From SZUA-229 sp041589455 (GTDB taxonomy: Bacteria > Pseudomonadota > Gammaproteobacteria > SZUA-229), in assembly GCA_041589455.1 (NCBI GenBank), contig JBFHVQ010000004.1, positions 8,726 through 72,725 of the forward strand: a stretch of 64,000 nt of DNA, in the 5' to 3' direction. Below are positions 24,411 to 34,203 of this stretch, piece by piece. A program made the translations under genes and the position numbers. Under the pieces are notes generated by a model. The model had not been told where the DNA came from, did no database searches, and saw nothing but the letters and a program-made list of their open reading frames with translations. Within the stretch, counting starts at the first letter, position 1. Each line of letters starts with the position of its first letter.

Positions 24411-26510
24411 TTACTCGATTTGCAGGTAAGCGTGGTATCGGTTACGAATATTTCTAACGTAATTAACCGGCTCGCTCCCACGCACATATCCATATCGGGC
24501 CTGTTTTGCATATTTACGTTTTGCCAGAAGTAGCATGGCATTTTCCACATTATCAAACCAGCGGTTCGGGTTTAACCCCAGTTTTGCAGCAAGTCTGCGT
24601 GCATCTTTTACATGGCCTGCCCCCGCATTGTAGGCGGCGAGAGTGAACCACATACGATCTTTGACGCTAAGCTCGGTTTCAAAACGCTTTCGTACCCAGT
24701 CCATATATTTTACACCAGCATGTATGCCGCTATCGGGCTTATGTAAATCCTCAATGCCGAGTTCTTTAGCGGTGCGAGGCATAACCTGCATCAGGCCTTT
24801 TGCGCCAGCCCAGGACTTTGCATCAGGGTCAAAGCGACTTTCCTGATACATTTGTGCAGTTAGCAGACGCCAGTCAAACTGATACTGGTCAGCATACCGC
24901 TTAATAATTTTATCGAAAGGCGAAAGTGTGCTGTTAGAATTGATATCAATTCGATGATCTCGATATTCCTTAATCTTGTGAGGATTAAGGAAATATTTTT
25001 TATAGGTGATATTGTAAATAAGCGACTTATACTGTTGCTTTAGGAACTGATTAATCGCCGCCAGTAGTCTGGGATTTTCAGGGCGTACCGCCCATGCATG
25101 ATGTTTTTCATCGGGTAATTCGTAGGCCGCCTGAATATCATCTCTCCAGGTCAGTTCAATATCCAGCAGGTGTTGGTCCGCTAGTGTCAGATCAAATTCA
25201 CCGCTGGCTACTTTTGCAATGATTTCTTCCGTTTCCATGTCTTCTGCAACGGTAACCAGCTTGAATGTATAACCCTGTTGTTGCAGTGTTTTTAATGTGT
25301 CCCAATAGGCGCTTGATTGTCGAACATATATGCTGCGACCATTTAACTGGTTCAGATTTTCGAAGAGTTTCTCAGCCGAGCGACTGATAATAACTTCAGG
25401 GGCCTTGTGATAAAAACGTGAAAAAGTGACGCCCTGCTGTTTTCTTCTTTCAGTTACTGACATAAAGCTGGCGATAATATCGCCTTTACCTTCCAGTAAC
25501 ATAGGGATTTGTGCGTCATGAGAAGGCGCGGCAATGATTTCAATTCGAAGTCCGTGCTGTTTGGCAAAGACTTTAATGAGTTCGTATTCAAAACCCAGTA
25601 ATTCTCCTTTCCAGAGAAAATAGGAAGCTGCATTGTTGCGTGTGATGACGCGCAGTGTTTTGCGTTTGATGATCTGTTCAAGGTCACCTTTTTCAAGACT
25701 GTGTTTTCGCAGGCTTAACTGATGGCTGTTAAGAAACTGGTTTGCCGCCTTGAGTAGTTGAGGGTTATCAGGTCGCATGGCCCAGGCAATACCTCTTTCG
25801 CCTGTGAGTGTCGGGCCGCTTTTGAAATCATCTCTATACGCTTCAAGTATGTTGATTCGGTTGCTGTCGAGAATGGTCAGATCGATTTGCTGCTTGTTGA
25901 GTAAGTCCAGAATTTGGTCTTCCGTGAGTTCACCTGGCAGGATTTGTGTCTGTATGTTTTTATAGTTCTGGCGAAGCTGGTTAATGGTTTCTTCGAATGA
26001 AGAGCTTGCCTGATAGGCGATGCGCCGTCCGGGGAGGTCCTGAAGTTGCGATAGCGTATCGCTTTTGCGAAGTACCAGGGTTTCTCGACTGTGTGCAAGT
26101 GGCACACTAAATGCCAGTTGCTTTTTGCGCGCTGGCGTAATCGTTAGATTGCTGGAAATCAGATCCCCTTTGCCAGTAATAAGAGCTGGTATCAGGTCTT
26201 CAAACTTTTCCACGGAGACTAACACCGCTTCCAGATCTAGTTCATTGGCAAAAGCAGTAGCGAGTTCAAGTTCTTCATAAAACGAAGGACCATTTCTGGG
26301 TAGCCATTGTTGATCAAGAGGTGTAGTTAAAATACGCAGTTCTTTATGCTGTTTAATTGTAACCAGGTCACCCTGATGAATATATTGATTGTCAGAGTGA
26401 ACTGTCGTTTTAGGTAACTGTGATACAGATTCCGTTGAGTCGCTACAGGCTGCTAAAAATAGCAGGTAGATAATGATAGCAAAGGCGTGTTTACAGGCAG
26501 TAAAAAACAT
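24411..26510 (-). CDS. MltF-like lytic transglycosylase with two solute-binding domains
   Basis: The 699-residue protein starts with a lipoprotein-type signal (LLFLAACSDS, Cys at about 22). Two family-3 solute-binding-like domains follow (about 55-280 and 285-515), each with a recognisable hinge pattern (ITGKGDLISSNLTITPARKK in the first, LEGKGDIIASFMSVTERRKQ in the second). The C-terminus is an SLT goose-lysozyme-like domain with the catalytic Glu in MYQESRFDP and the motifs GLMQVMP and AAYNAG. MltF normally carries one binding domain; here it is doubled. The enzyme cleaves peptidoglycan glycan strands at the outer membrane, and in MltF the binding domain senses muropeptides. It is divergent from gspA. 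Confidence 0.9.
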   Translation of the reverse strand: MFFTACKHAFAIIIYLLFLAACSDSTESVSQLPKTTVHSDNQYIHQGDLVTIKQHKELRILTTPLDQQWLPRNGPSFYEELELATAFANELDLEAVLVSVEKFEDLIPALITGKGDLISSNLTITPARKKQLAFSVPLAHSRETLVLRKSDTLSQLQDLPGRRIAYQASSSFEETINQLRQNYKNIQTQILPGELTEDQILDLLNKQQIDLTILDSNRINILEAYRDDFKSGPTLTGERGIAWAMRPDNPQLLKAANQFLNSHQLSLRKHSLEKGDLEQIIKRKTLRVITRNNAASYFLWKGELLGFEYELIKVFAKQHGLRIEIIAAPSHDAQIPMLLEGKGDIIASFMSVTERRKQQGVTFSRFYHKAPEVIISRSAEKLFENLNQLNGRSIYVRQSSAYWDTLKTLQQQGYTFKLVTVAEDMETEEIIAKVASGEFDLTLADQHLLDIELTWRDDIQAAYELPDEKHHAWAVRPENPRLLAAINQFLKQQYKSLIYNITYKKYFLNPHKIKEYRDHRIDINSNSTLSPFDKIIKRYADQYQFDWRLLTAQMYQESRFDPDAKSWAGAKGLMQVMPRTAKELGIEDLHKPDSGIHAGVKYMDWVRKRFETELSVKDRMWFTLAAYNAGAGHVKDARRLAAKLGLNPNRWFDNVENAMLLLAKRKYAKQARYGYVRGSEPVNYVRNIRNRYHAYLQIE

Positions 26511-26630
26511 TTATGATTCGCTCAACTTGGATGTTGTCAAGCATAGCGTAAGGCTGGACTGGGGTACAGGTATCTGCATGCCGAGCTAGAGGTATTAGGC
26601 ATAGTCAATGGCTTTGATTATAATGGCGCC

Positions 26631-28340
26631 ATGTATCAGGAATATTTCGGATTATTGGAGCAGCCATTTTCAATTGCACCAGATCCTCGCTATCTATATA
26701 TGAGTGAACGCCACCGAGAGGCTCTGGCGCATCTATTGTATGGGCTGGATTCGGATGGGGCATTTATACTGCTGAGTGGAGATGTTGGAACGGGCAAAAC
26801 CACGGTCAGTCGCTGCCTGCTAGATCAGGTGCCCGAACAGACTAATCTGGCGCTGGTGCTTAATCCGAAACTTAGTTCAATGGAACTATTGCAGGTAATA
26901 TGCGACGAGCTTGGTATAAGCTATGAAAGCCATCAGATTAACTGTAAGAACCTGGTTGACCTGATTAATCGCTACTTGCTGGAAATGCATGCCAGCGGCA
27001 AAAAAACGGTTGTGCTGATAGAAGAATCACAAAACCTGCAGCTGGATGTGCTTGAACAATTGCGTTTGCTGACTAATCTGGAAACAAATGAACGTAAGCT
27101 GCTACAGGTGATTCTGTTAGGGCAGCCAGAGCTGCTGGAAATTCTGGATCGACCGGAACTTTCGCAATTAGCTCAGCGAATTACCGCACGTTTTCACCTT
27201 TCGCCACTCAATCAAAAAGAAGTATCAGAATATATTGCGCACCGTCTTGCGGTGGCGGGCTGTCGTCGCCCCCTGTTTAGTGCTGGGGTGAGCCGCTTGA
27301 TTTATCGATACAGTAAAGGTGTGCCCAGATTAATTAACGTTATCTGTGATCGAGCCCTGTTAGGCTGCTTTGTGCAGAATCAGCATCAAGTGACGCCAAA
27401 GATCGTTCGTCAGGCGGCGACCGAGGTGTTAGGAGAAAACCGTGCTGATCAGATAACCCATGGTGTGCTCAAGAGGCGTCTGTGGCAAATCATGGCAGCT
27501 GCTGTATTGTTGATTTCGGTATTTGCTTTGGGTATGTATTTTTCTCCGCAGTCTGCTTCAAAACACCCCTTCTTGGTTGAGCTGCATAACAGTCTGCTTA
27601 ATCCGGTACCGCAGAGTGATTCTATAAAACCGATTGAAGAGGTAATGCCTGATGAAATCGACGAGCCTGTGGTGCTTGAAGGAAAACCTTTGTTAGAGAT
27701 GGTTTCAAGCGAGGAAATTATCTGGACAGCAGAAGATTCACTGAGGCTGAGAAGTAATCTACTGTCATACCAGGCACTATTTGCACAATGGGGTCTTAAA
27801 TATCAACAGGTAGATGGTACGCCCTGTTTTTATGCGCAAACTCAGGGACTGGCCTGCCATCATGAACGTACAGACCTGAATGGGCTGCGCAATATTAATC
27901 GACCAGTGATTCTCAAATTATATGACGATTATAATCAGCCGCAGTATGTCGCTTTGCTGAGTATGGATAATGACTTTGCAGAACTTGATGTTGTTGGTCG
28001 CCGGCAAAATGTTTCCTTGGCGCAGTTGAAGTCATCCTGGCGAGGCGAGTTATCCATGCTGTGGCGGCCACCAGCAGGTTATTCAGAGTTGGTTAAGCCA
28101 GGTAGTGAGGGGCCATTTATTATCTGGCTAAGCAAGACGATGAATCGCATTAATAATACACCACAGCTTGCAATCAGCAGTTATTATCGTGGTGATCTGG
28201 TGAAAAGGGTCAAGCAGTTCCAGTTAAGTCGGGGCCTGATAGATGATGGTGTGGTGGGCGTGCGAACACTAATTGAAATTAACCGTGCGCTGGGACTGGA
28301 ATCGACAGTCGATGAACCCGCGCTGGAAAAGGGTTCCTGA
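26631..28340 (+). CDS. gspA: GspA/ExeA-type AAA ATPase with peptidoglycan-binding domain
   Basis: GspA helps place the type II secretion secretin through the peptidoglycan layer. The 569-residue protein opens with the ExeA signature YFGLLEQPFSIAPDPRYLYMS, has Walker A GDVGTGKTT at about residue 48, Walker B VVLIEESQNL, and a sensor LLGQPEL. A transmembrane segment lies at about 284-303. The periplasmic part ends with a peptidoglycan-binding repeat (VKRVKQFQLSRGLIDDGVVG) near residue 530. The TGA overlaps the ATG of gspB by one base. No other gsp genes lie in the window, as is common for gspAB. Confidence 0.92.
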   Translation: MYQEYFGLLEQPFSIAPDPRYLYMSERHREALAHLLYGLDSDGAFILLSGDVGTGKTTVSRCLLDQVPEQTNLALVLNPKLSSMELLQVICDELGISYESHQINCKNLVDLINRYLLEMHASGKKTVVLIEESQNLQLDVLEQLRLLTNLETNERKLLQVILLGQPELLEILDRPELSQLAQRITARFHLSPLNQKEVSEYIAHRLAVAGCRRPLFSAGVSRLIYRYSKGVPRLINVICDRALLGCFVQNQHQVTPKIVRQAATEVLGENRADQITHGVLKRRLWQIMAAAVLLISVFALGMYFSPQSASKHPFLVELHNSLLNPVPQSDSIKPIEEVMPDEIDEPVVLEGKPLLEMVSSEEIIWTAEDSLRLRSNLLSYQALFAQWGLKYQQVDGTPCFYAQTQGLACHHERTDLNGLRNINRPVILKLYDDYNQPQYVALLSMDNDFAELDVVGRRQNVSLAQLKSSWRGELSMLWRPPAGYSELVKPGSEGPFIIWLSKTMNRINNTPQLAISSYYRGDLVKRVKQFQLSRGLIDDGVVGVRTLIEINRALGLESTVDEPALEKGS

Positions 28341-29014
28341 TGTCATATATTCTCGAAGCATTAAAGAAATCTGACCAGGAGCGAAAGCGCGGTGATGTGC
28401 CCGGGCTACAAACAGTGCATATTCCCCTTGCAGTGGAATCAAAATCTCATCGCTTGCTGTATGTTTTTATCGCCGTGCTTTTACTTGCCCTGGCCTTTGT
28501 GCTGGGTTTACTGTTGTCTGGTAACAATGAGCAGCTAGCGACTGAGGTCATTCAATATGATGAAGAGAAAAGTGATGTGTCGCGCTCAATGCCATTGCAT
28601 CAGCCAGCTAATAAAGAGTCATTATCTGAACAGACAGTATTAAAAACAGCGCAGGTGATAGCAAATCCTGGGCTTCCGGTAAAAGAAACCTCTCCATCAG
28701 TCGCTTTATCTGAGTCGGCAGAAAATGTCGGCAAGGTAATCCATAGTCAGCTGCATGATGAAATGGATATTCCCTATCTGCATGAATTACCTGAGCATAT
28801 ACAGCAGGCAGTTCCACATATGGGGTTTGCAGGACATGTCTTTTCGTCGACTCCTTCAAACCGTTCAGTCATAATTAATGGAGCTTCAATGTCAGAGGGC
28901 GATACAATTATTGCTGGACTGGCCGTTGAACAGATTACTGCTTCTGGCGTGATTTTTAAGCGCAATGGCGAGCTCTTTAGAGTTGATATATTGCAAGACT
29001 GGTCTTTTGACTGA
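28340..29014 (+). CDS. gspB: Type II secretion assembly protein GspB
   Basis: The 224-residue protein begins with the GspB hallmark MSYILEALKKSDQERKRGDVPG and has one transmembrane segment (about 39-59). After a Ser/Gln-rich linker comes a C-terminal periplasmic domain (about 145-224: GFAGHVFSSTPSNRSVIING and EQITASGVIFKRNGELF), which resembles the PDZ-like/HR domain of GspB and GspC. GspB pairs with GspA to insert the secretin. The one-base overlap with gspA shows translational coupling. Confidence 0.92.
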   Translation: MSYILEALKKSDQERKRGDVPGLQTVHIPLAVESKSHRLLYVFIAVLLLALAFVLGLLLSGNNEQLATEVIQYDEEKSDVSRSMPLHQPANKESLSEQTVLKTAQVIANPGLPVKETSPSVALSESAENVGKVIHSQLHDEMDIPYLHELPEHIQQAVPHMGFAGHVFSSTPSNRSVIINGASMSEGDTIIAGLAVEQITASGVIFKRNGELFRVDILQDWSFD

Positions 29015-29143
29015 TCCTGTGAAGCGCTAAGTTATTCTTTTTTTTAGTTTATTTTTTCTGAAAATAGTCTAATCTACAGTGAAAGGCGTCATTGAGAACG
29101 CCTTATCATAATTCATTGTTTGATTAGGCTTGTGGACAGTTAC

Positions 29144-29503
29144 ATGGCAAAAATACTTGTAGTCGATGACTCTCAAACCCAGGTGCAGGGCATCATAAAA
29201 ATTTTAACAAAACATGGCCACCAGACCATATCGGCTGAGGATGGCGATGCGGCGGTGAGCGTTGCCAGAGCTGAGATGCCAGATCTGATATTAATGGATG
29301 TGGTAATGCCAGGCCTGAATGGTTTTCAGGCGACACGGCATATCACTAAAAATGAAGGCACCCAACATATTCCCGTTATTATGCTGAGCAGTAAAGATCA
29401 AGAAACAGATAAGGTCTGGGCTGAGCGACAGGGAGCAAGTGGTTATCTGATCAAGCCAGCGTCTGAAGAAGACCTAATGGCAGCTATTAATAAATTAATT
29501 TAA
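29144..29503 (+). CDS. Single-domain response regulator, PilH-like
   Basis: A 119-residue stand-alone receiver with all key residues: acidic pair in LVVDDSQTQ, phospho-acceptor Asp in LILMDVVMPGLNGFQATR, Thr/Ser in VIMLSSKDQETD and Lys in YLIKPAS. The sequence is closest in style to PilH, which controls pilus retraction in twitching motility. The ATG at 29144 is the natural start of the receiver fold; an upstream GTG adds eight unneeded residues. A hairpin without a U-tract (AAGGCGT / ACGCCTT, 29083-29104) is in its leader. No partner kinase is adjacent; a sister gene lies at 61079. Confidence 0.85.
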   Translation: MAKILVVDDSQTQVQGIIKILTKHGHQTISAEDGDAAVSVARAEMPDLILMDVVMPGLNGFQATRHITKNEGTQHIPVIMLSSKDQETDKVWAERQGASGYLIKPASEEDLMAAINKLI

Positions 29504-29555
29504 GTTTTTACCGGCAGTGATGCTGGTTTGTTGAGTTGTAGAGCAGGGGATTAGA

Positions 29556-30152
29556 ATGTCTACCGGAACGATGATTACACTGGGCATAATTGCCGCACTT
29601 ATTTTTTACCTGATCGTTATTTACAACAGCCTGGTTGCTTATCGTAATAAATTTAAGAATGGTTTTGCCAATATCGATAACCAGTTGCAGCTGCGTTATG
29701 ACCTGATTCCCAACCTGGTTGAAACTGCACAGGCTTACATGAGCCATGAGAAGGAAACCCTGACACGGGTTATTGAAGCGCGTAACAAAGCATCATCGGC
29801 GTCGAAAGAAGCAGCAATACATCCTGAAGATGCAGCAGCCATGAAAAAACTGGTGGCAGCGGAGACTGCATTATCAGGGTCAATGCTTCAGTTTTTTGCA
29901 TTAACTGAAAACTATCCGGATATTAAAGCCAATCAGACGATGGAAAAACTGATGGAAGAGCTTTCAACAACGGAAAATAAAGTTGCTTTCGCCAGGCAGC
30001 GTTATAATGATGATGTCATGCAATACAATACCTACAGAGAACAGTTCCCTAATTTTCTGGTTGCCAATAACGCAGGTTTTAAAGAAGCTGCATTATTTGA
30101 AATTGAAAACGAGGAATATAAAAAGCCCGTCAAAGTCAGTTTTAATAATTAG
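29556..30152 (+). CDS. LemA family protein
   Basis: The 198-residue protein has one N-terminal membrane segment (residues 7-24) and the LemA core: YNSLVAYRNKFKNGFANIDNQLQLRYDLIPNLVETA at about 25-60 and then NTYREQFPNFLVA near the C-terminus. LemA proteins have a periplasm-facing helical bundle; their role is poorly known, but they are often next to membrane M48 proteases, as here. Thirty bases separate it from the M48 gene, suggesting one operon. LemA is called from family features. Confidence 0.92.
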   Translation: MSTGTMITLGIIAALIFYLIVIYNSLVAYRNKFKNGFANIDNQLQLRYDLIPNLVETAQAYMSHEKETLTRVIEARNKASSASKEAAIHPEDAAAMKKLVAAETALSGSMLQFFALTENYPDIKANQTMEKLMEELSTTENKVAFARQRYNDDVMQYNTYREQFPNFLVANNAGFKEAALFEIENEEYKKPVKVSFNN

Positions 30153-30182
30153 TTTTGACGAGTCTGGTCACAGATACTCTCC

Positions 30183-32084
30183 GTGGACTTTTATTCACAA
30201 CAGGATAAGGCAAGACGATATACGGCCATTCTGCTGCTGTATTTTGTGTTGGCTATTATATTAATCGTTGCGGCTGTCAATGTCGTTGTCTATTATTTTT
30301 TTATTGTCTTCGAATATTATCCGTATACGCCTGAAGGTGGATATGGTGGCCTGTTTTATTATTTGTCAGCGGTCATAATTTTACTGATTGCATGTGGTAG
30401 CCTGTTTCGCTGGATTAAATTAAGAAAAGGCGGAGCAGCAGTTGCAGAAATGGTTGGTGCGGAGCTACTTGAACTGAATACCAGTGACCTGCAGGAACGA
30501 CAGTTAATCAATGTGGTCGAAGAAATGTCAATTGCTTCTGGCGTGCCATTGCCCAGCATTTATATTATGCGTGATGAGCCGGGCATTAATGCATTCGTTG
30601 CAGGGTATCAATCAACAGAAGCGGTTATTACGGTTACTCAAGGCGCGCTAGAGCAATTAAGTCGTGCTGAACTACAGGGTGTTGTAGCTCATGAGTTTAG
30701 TCATATCCTGAATGGGGATATGAAAATCAATATCCGCTTGATAGCCGTGCTTGCGGGTATTGTGATGATTAGTACGATTGGGCGTGCCATGATGATGGGC
30801 AATCGTCGCTCTCACTACTCTCGCCGAACGACTAATTCCTCTGGTGGTATTGTTTTGCTTGGTTTGGCTTTATTAGTTGTTGGCTATCTGGGAGTGTTGT
30901 CAGGTCGAATAATTAAGGCGGCGGTTTCGCGACAACGAGAATATCTGGCAGATGCAGCAGCAGTACAGTTTACCCGAAATCCTCAGGGTATTGCTTCGGC
31001 GCTCAATACAATTCAAAAATTTTCCTACCAATCAACATTGAAAAATGCACATGCAGAAGATATGAGTCACATGTGTTTTTCCAGTGCATTATTTCAACGA
31101 TTCACCGGGTGGTTAGCGACGCACCCGCCATTACTGGAAAGAATTCGACAGATTGATCCAGCTTTTATTGCAAGAATAAAGGCGCAAGACCTAACAGATA
31201 AAAAGCGGGCGCAAGAAACGGTTGAAACGGTTTCATCAAATGCGAATGCATCACCTGTTACGTCTGGTTTTGTTGCGTCATCAGGAGAGGTTCTGGCAGG
31301 CACGGCGGGTCAGGTGGAGTCATCGCACTTTGCTTATGCTGCAATGATCTATCATTCATTTAGTCAGAAACTGCTGGACTCGCTACATTCGATTGATGAT
31401 AGTCAATTAATTATTTTTGGGCTTATTCTGGTAAAGACAAAAAGCCAATCTGCACATGATGTTCTGGATAAACAGATCGGGCCAACGGCGTTGCAGAAAC
31501 TGGATAAAATATGTAGTGAGTTAAAATCATTAGGTGATGATGCGCGTTTACCACTGCTAGATCTGGCGGTACCTTCATTAAAGAAACTTACACGGTCACA
31601 GAAAGTGGAATTCATAAATAATTGTAAACGCTTAATTAAAAGTGACAATCGATATTCGTTGCATGAATTTGTGTTATTAAGTTTGCTTGAAAAACATTTG
31701 CATCAGAATGCAGAGATGAATATTAGAGTTAAATATTTTTCATTGAGTCAGGTAGCAGAAGAAGTTCAGTTATTGCTATCATTAATGGTCTACGCGACTG
31801 ATTATAATAGAAAGAATGCAGGGGCTATTTTTAACGAAATCACACAAGGGATGTATGGCAGTGATTATAGATTGTTAGAAGTCGGTGCTATCAAAACAGA
31901 GCTGATAGGACGTGCATTGACAGAACTGTCAGCATTGAGTCCTCTATTGAAGAAAACACTTATTCAGGCAGTTGCAGATATTGCGTTGCATGATGCTCAG
32001 CTAGAATCAATAGAACTTGAGCTGGTCAGGCTGGTTGCTGAAAGTCTTGATTGTCCGTTGCCACCAGTCATTTCACAGCAATAA
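30183..32084 (+). CDS. M48 family membrane metallopeptidase with long C-terminal domain
   Basis: The 633-residue protein starts at GTG (30183); no in-frame ATG is nearby. Two N-terminal membrane segments (about 17-42 and 55-75) precede the protease domain with the zinc motif VVAHEFSHILNGD (about 163-175) and the third ligand in REYLADAAAVQF. Two more membrane segments lie between (about 185-203 and 222-243). This half resembles HtpX, which degrades misfolded membrane proteins. The remaining 300 residues form a mainly helical domain (YAAMIYHSFSQKLLDSLHS and onward) absent from HtpX. It pairs with lemA upstream. A quality-control role is inferred. Confidence 0.9.
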   Translation: MDFYSQQDKARRYTAILLLYFVLAIILIVAAVNVVVYYFFIVFEYYPYTPEGGYGGLFYYLSAVIILLIACGSLFRWIKLRKGGAAVAEMVGAELLELNTSDLQERQLINVVEEMSIASGVPLPSIYIMRDEPGINAFVAGYQSTEAVITVTQGALEQLSRAELQGVVAHEFSHILNGDMKINIRLIAVLAGIVMISTIGRAMMMGNRRSHYSRRTTNSSGGIVLLGLALLVVGYLGVLSGRIIKAAVSRQREYLADAAAVQFTRNPQGIASALNTIQKFSYQSTLKNAHAEDMSHMCFSSALFQRFTGWLATHPPLLERIRQIDPAFIARIKAQDLTDKKRAQETVETVSSNANASPVTSGFVASSGEVLAGTAGQVESSHFAYAAMIYHSFSQKLLDSLHSIDDSQLIIFGLILVKTKSQSAHDVLDKQIGPTALQKLDKICSELKSLGDDARLPLLDLAVPSLKKLTRSQKVEFINNCKRLIKSDNRYSLHEFVLLSLLEKHLHQNAEMNIRVKYFSLSQVAEEVQLLLSLMVYATDYNRKNAGAIFNEITQGMYGSDYRLLEVGAIKTELIGRALTELSALSPLLKKTLIQAVADIALHDAQLESIELELVRLVAESLDCPLPPVISQQ

Positions 32085-32148
32085 TATATCCAGGTCGAAT
32101 GCTGGTTTTTGTTATAATTAACACTCATTAACTCCGGGTTTAATTAAT

Positions 32149-33111
32149 GTGATCAATCGAGCGTTCTCAGTAGCTCCTATGCTTGACTGGACAGACAGGC
32201 ACGAGCGATATTTTCTTCGCCTGATTTCAAGGCATGCCTTGTTATATAGCGAAATGATTACCACTGGTGCGATTATTCATGGAGATCGTGAGCGATTTCT
32301 AATGTTTAGCGAGCAGGAGCATCCGTTAGCAATTCAGCTAGGCGGAAGTGATCCTGCGGACCTCGTGCGTTGTGCAAAAATAGCCGAGGATTCTGGTTAT
32401 GATGAAATCAATTTGAATGTAGGTTGCCCGAGTAACCGAGTTCAGTCAGGTATGTTTGGTGCCTGTCTTATGGCAAAGCCTGAGCTGGTCGCTGATTGTG
32501 TTTCAGCGATGAACGCTGTGGTTGATATTCCGGTGACGGTTAAGAATCGTATTGGAATTGATGAAAATGAAAGCATTGATGAACTATTTGAGTTTGTCGA
32601 AAAAGTCGCCGAAGCCGGTTGTGAAACATTTATAGTGCATGCTAGAAAAGCCTGGTTAAAAGGGTTAAGTCCTAAAGAAAATCGTGATATCCCGCCATTG
32701 CGTTATGACATGGTGTATGAGCTAAAACGTGCGATGCCGCAACTGGAAATTATTATTAATGGCGGTATTTGTGATTTACACGTGGCCAGTCAGCAAATAC
32801 CTTCTGTGGATGGAGTAATGATGGGGCGAGAGATTTATCATAATCCCTATATCCTGGCTGAAGTTGATTGTCTGTTTTTTGAAGATGATCGTCCCTCACT
32901 AAGCAGACAGCAAATTATCGAATCATTCTACCCTTATGTTGAAAAGGAATTGTCGGAGGGTACACGCCTTCATGCAATGACGCGTCATATACTGGGTTTG
33001 TTTAATGGTTTGCCGGGGGCTCGGAAATGGCGTCGACATATTTCAGAAAATGCCACCAGAGAAGGGGCGGGACTGGATGTGCTAAAAGACGCGGTTAAAT
33101 TCGTTAGTTGA
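32149..33111 (+). CDS. dusA: tRNA-dihydrouridine(20/20a) synthase
   Basis: DusA uses FMN and NADPH to reduce uridines 20/20a in the tRNA D-loop. The 320-residue protein has the DusA-specific motifs NLNVGCPSNRVQSGMFGACLM with catalytic Cys, IVHARKAWLKGLSPKENR, and the flavin-binding GVMMGREIYHNPY. The start codon is GTG; the overlapping ATG one base earlier runs straight into TGA. The ribosome-binding site is weak. dinB follows 24 bases downstream. Length is normal for the family. Confidence 0.95.
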   Translation: MINRAFSVAPMLDWTDRHERYFLRLISRHALLYSEMITTGAIIHGDRERFLMFSEQEHPLAIQLGGSDPADLVRCAKIAEDSGYDEINLNVGCPSNRVQSGMFGACLMAKPELVADCVSAMNAVVDIPVTVKNRIGIDENESIDELFEFVEKVAEAGCETFIVHARKAWLKGLSPKENRDIPPLRYDMVYELKRAMPQLEIIINGGICDLHVASQQIPSVDGVMMGREIYHNPYILAEVDCLFFEDDRPSLSRQQIIESFYPYVEKELSEGTRLHAMTRHILGLFNGLPGARKWRRHISENATREGAGLDVLKDAVKFVS

Positions 33112-33135
33112 CCTGGCAGAATTTTAAGCGCAATT

Positions 33136-34203
33136 ATGCGAAAAATTATTCACATCGATATGGATGCATTTTTTGCCGCCGTTGAGCAGCGAGATTTTCC
33201 CGAGCTTAAAGGTCGACCGGTTGTTGTCGGTGGTGATCCACAGAGCCGAGGTGTCGTTGCTACCTGTAGTTATGAGGCTCGACGGTTTGGTATTCACTCT
33301 GCAATGCCAGCATCACATGCTTATCGACTATGCCCGCAGGCAGCTTTTGTGAGGCCTCGCTTTGAAGTATATAAAGAGGCCTCTAAAAACATTCATTGTG
33401 TGTTTAATGAATACACAGATCTCATTGAGCCATTATCACTGGATGAGGCCTATCTGGATGTCAGTGATTCAGATCAGTGTCAGGGTTCGGCGACACTTAT
33501 TGCAGAACAAATACGCAAACAGATTTATAATCAGACCGGATTAACTGCATCAGCCGGTATTTCCTATAATAAATTTCTGGCGAAGCTGGCTTCAGATCAG
33601 AATAAACCCGATGGTCAGTTTGTGGTTAAGCCGGGCGAAGCTGAAGCCTTTCTTGCTGTCTTACCGATTGGTAAGTTTTATGGTGTGGGGAAAGTTACCG
33701 AGGCTAAAATGCAGAGGTTGGGTATTTATACTGGCGGAGATTTGCAGAAAAAAAACTTGCTGGAATTACAGCAGTTATTTGGTAATTCGGCTGAGTATTA
33801 TTATGATATTTCACGGGGTATAGATCATCGTCCGGTAATTAACGAGCGCACTCGAAAATCAATCGGTTCAGAAACCACATTTGCAGAAGATATTGCGGAT
33901 CGCTCACAGATGCTTGAGCAGCTTCTGCAGTTGGCATGTGAGCTAATTGACGATTTGCAGGCCAGGGAATTACTGGCCTATACCATTACCATAAAAATTA
34001 AGTATGTGGACTTCACGCAGATAACCAGAAGTCATACCACAACACATGCGATTTCTGATTACAGTAAAGTTATGGCGTTGATTCCATTTTTACTTCATAA
34101 AACTGAGGCGGGTGAAAGGTCGGTTCGCTTATTAGGTGTTAGCTTTTCCAGTCTGCTTGGTGTCGACGAGCAAACGGCGTATTCACAAATGGAACTGTTT
34201 TAG
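33136..34203 (+). CDS. dinB: DNA polymerase IV (Y family)
   Basis: Pol IV copies past damaged bases and is error-prone. The 355-residue protein carries IHIDMDAFFAAVEQRD (metal Asp and steric-gate Phe), VATCSYEARRFGI, the second metal site in SLDEAYLDVS, and the little-finger region ending in a clamp-binding QMELF motif at the C-terminus. Length is normal (E. coli 351). It ends in a 4-base overlap with the convergent DUF3187 gene. No LexA box was seen in the short gap after dusA, so co-transcription with dusA is likely. Confidence 0.96.
   Translation: MRKIIHIDMDAFFAAVEQRDFPELKGRPVVVGGDPQSRGVVATCSYEARRFGIHSAMPASHAYRLCPQAAFVRPRFEVYKEASKNIHCVFNEYTDLIEPLSLDEAYLDVSDSDQCQGSATLIAEQIRKQIYNQTGLTASAGISYNKFLAKLASDQNKPDGQFVVKPGEAEAFLAVLPIGKFYGVGKVTEAKMQRLGIYTGGDLQKKNLLELQQLFGNSAEYYYDISRGIDHRPVINERTRKSIGSETTFAEDIADRSQMLEQLLQLACELIDDLQARELLAYTITIKIKYVDFTQITRSHTTTHAISDYSKVMALIPFLLHKTEAGERSVRLLGVSFSSLLGVDEQTAYSQMELF

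Noticed and set aside
29083..29104. Hairpin AAGGCGT / ACGCCTT as a terminator for gspAB
   Set aside because: No U-tract follows on the + strand, so it was not called a terminator; it is mentioned with the response regulator leader.
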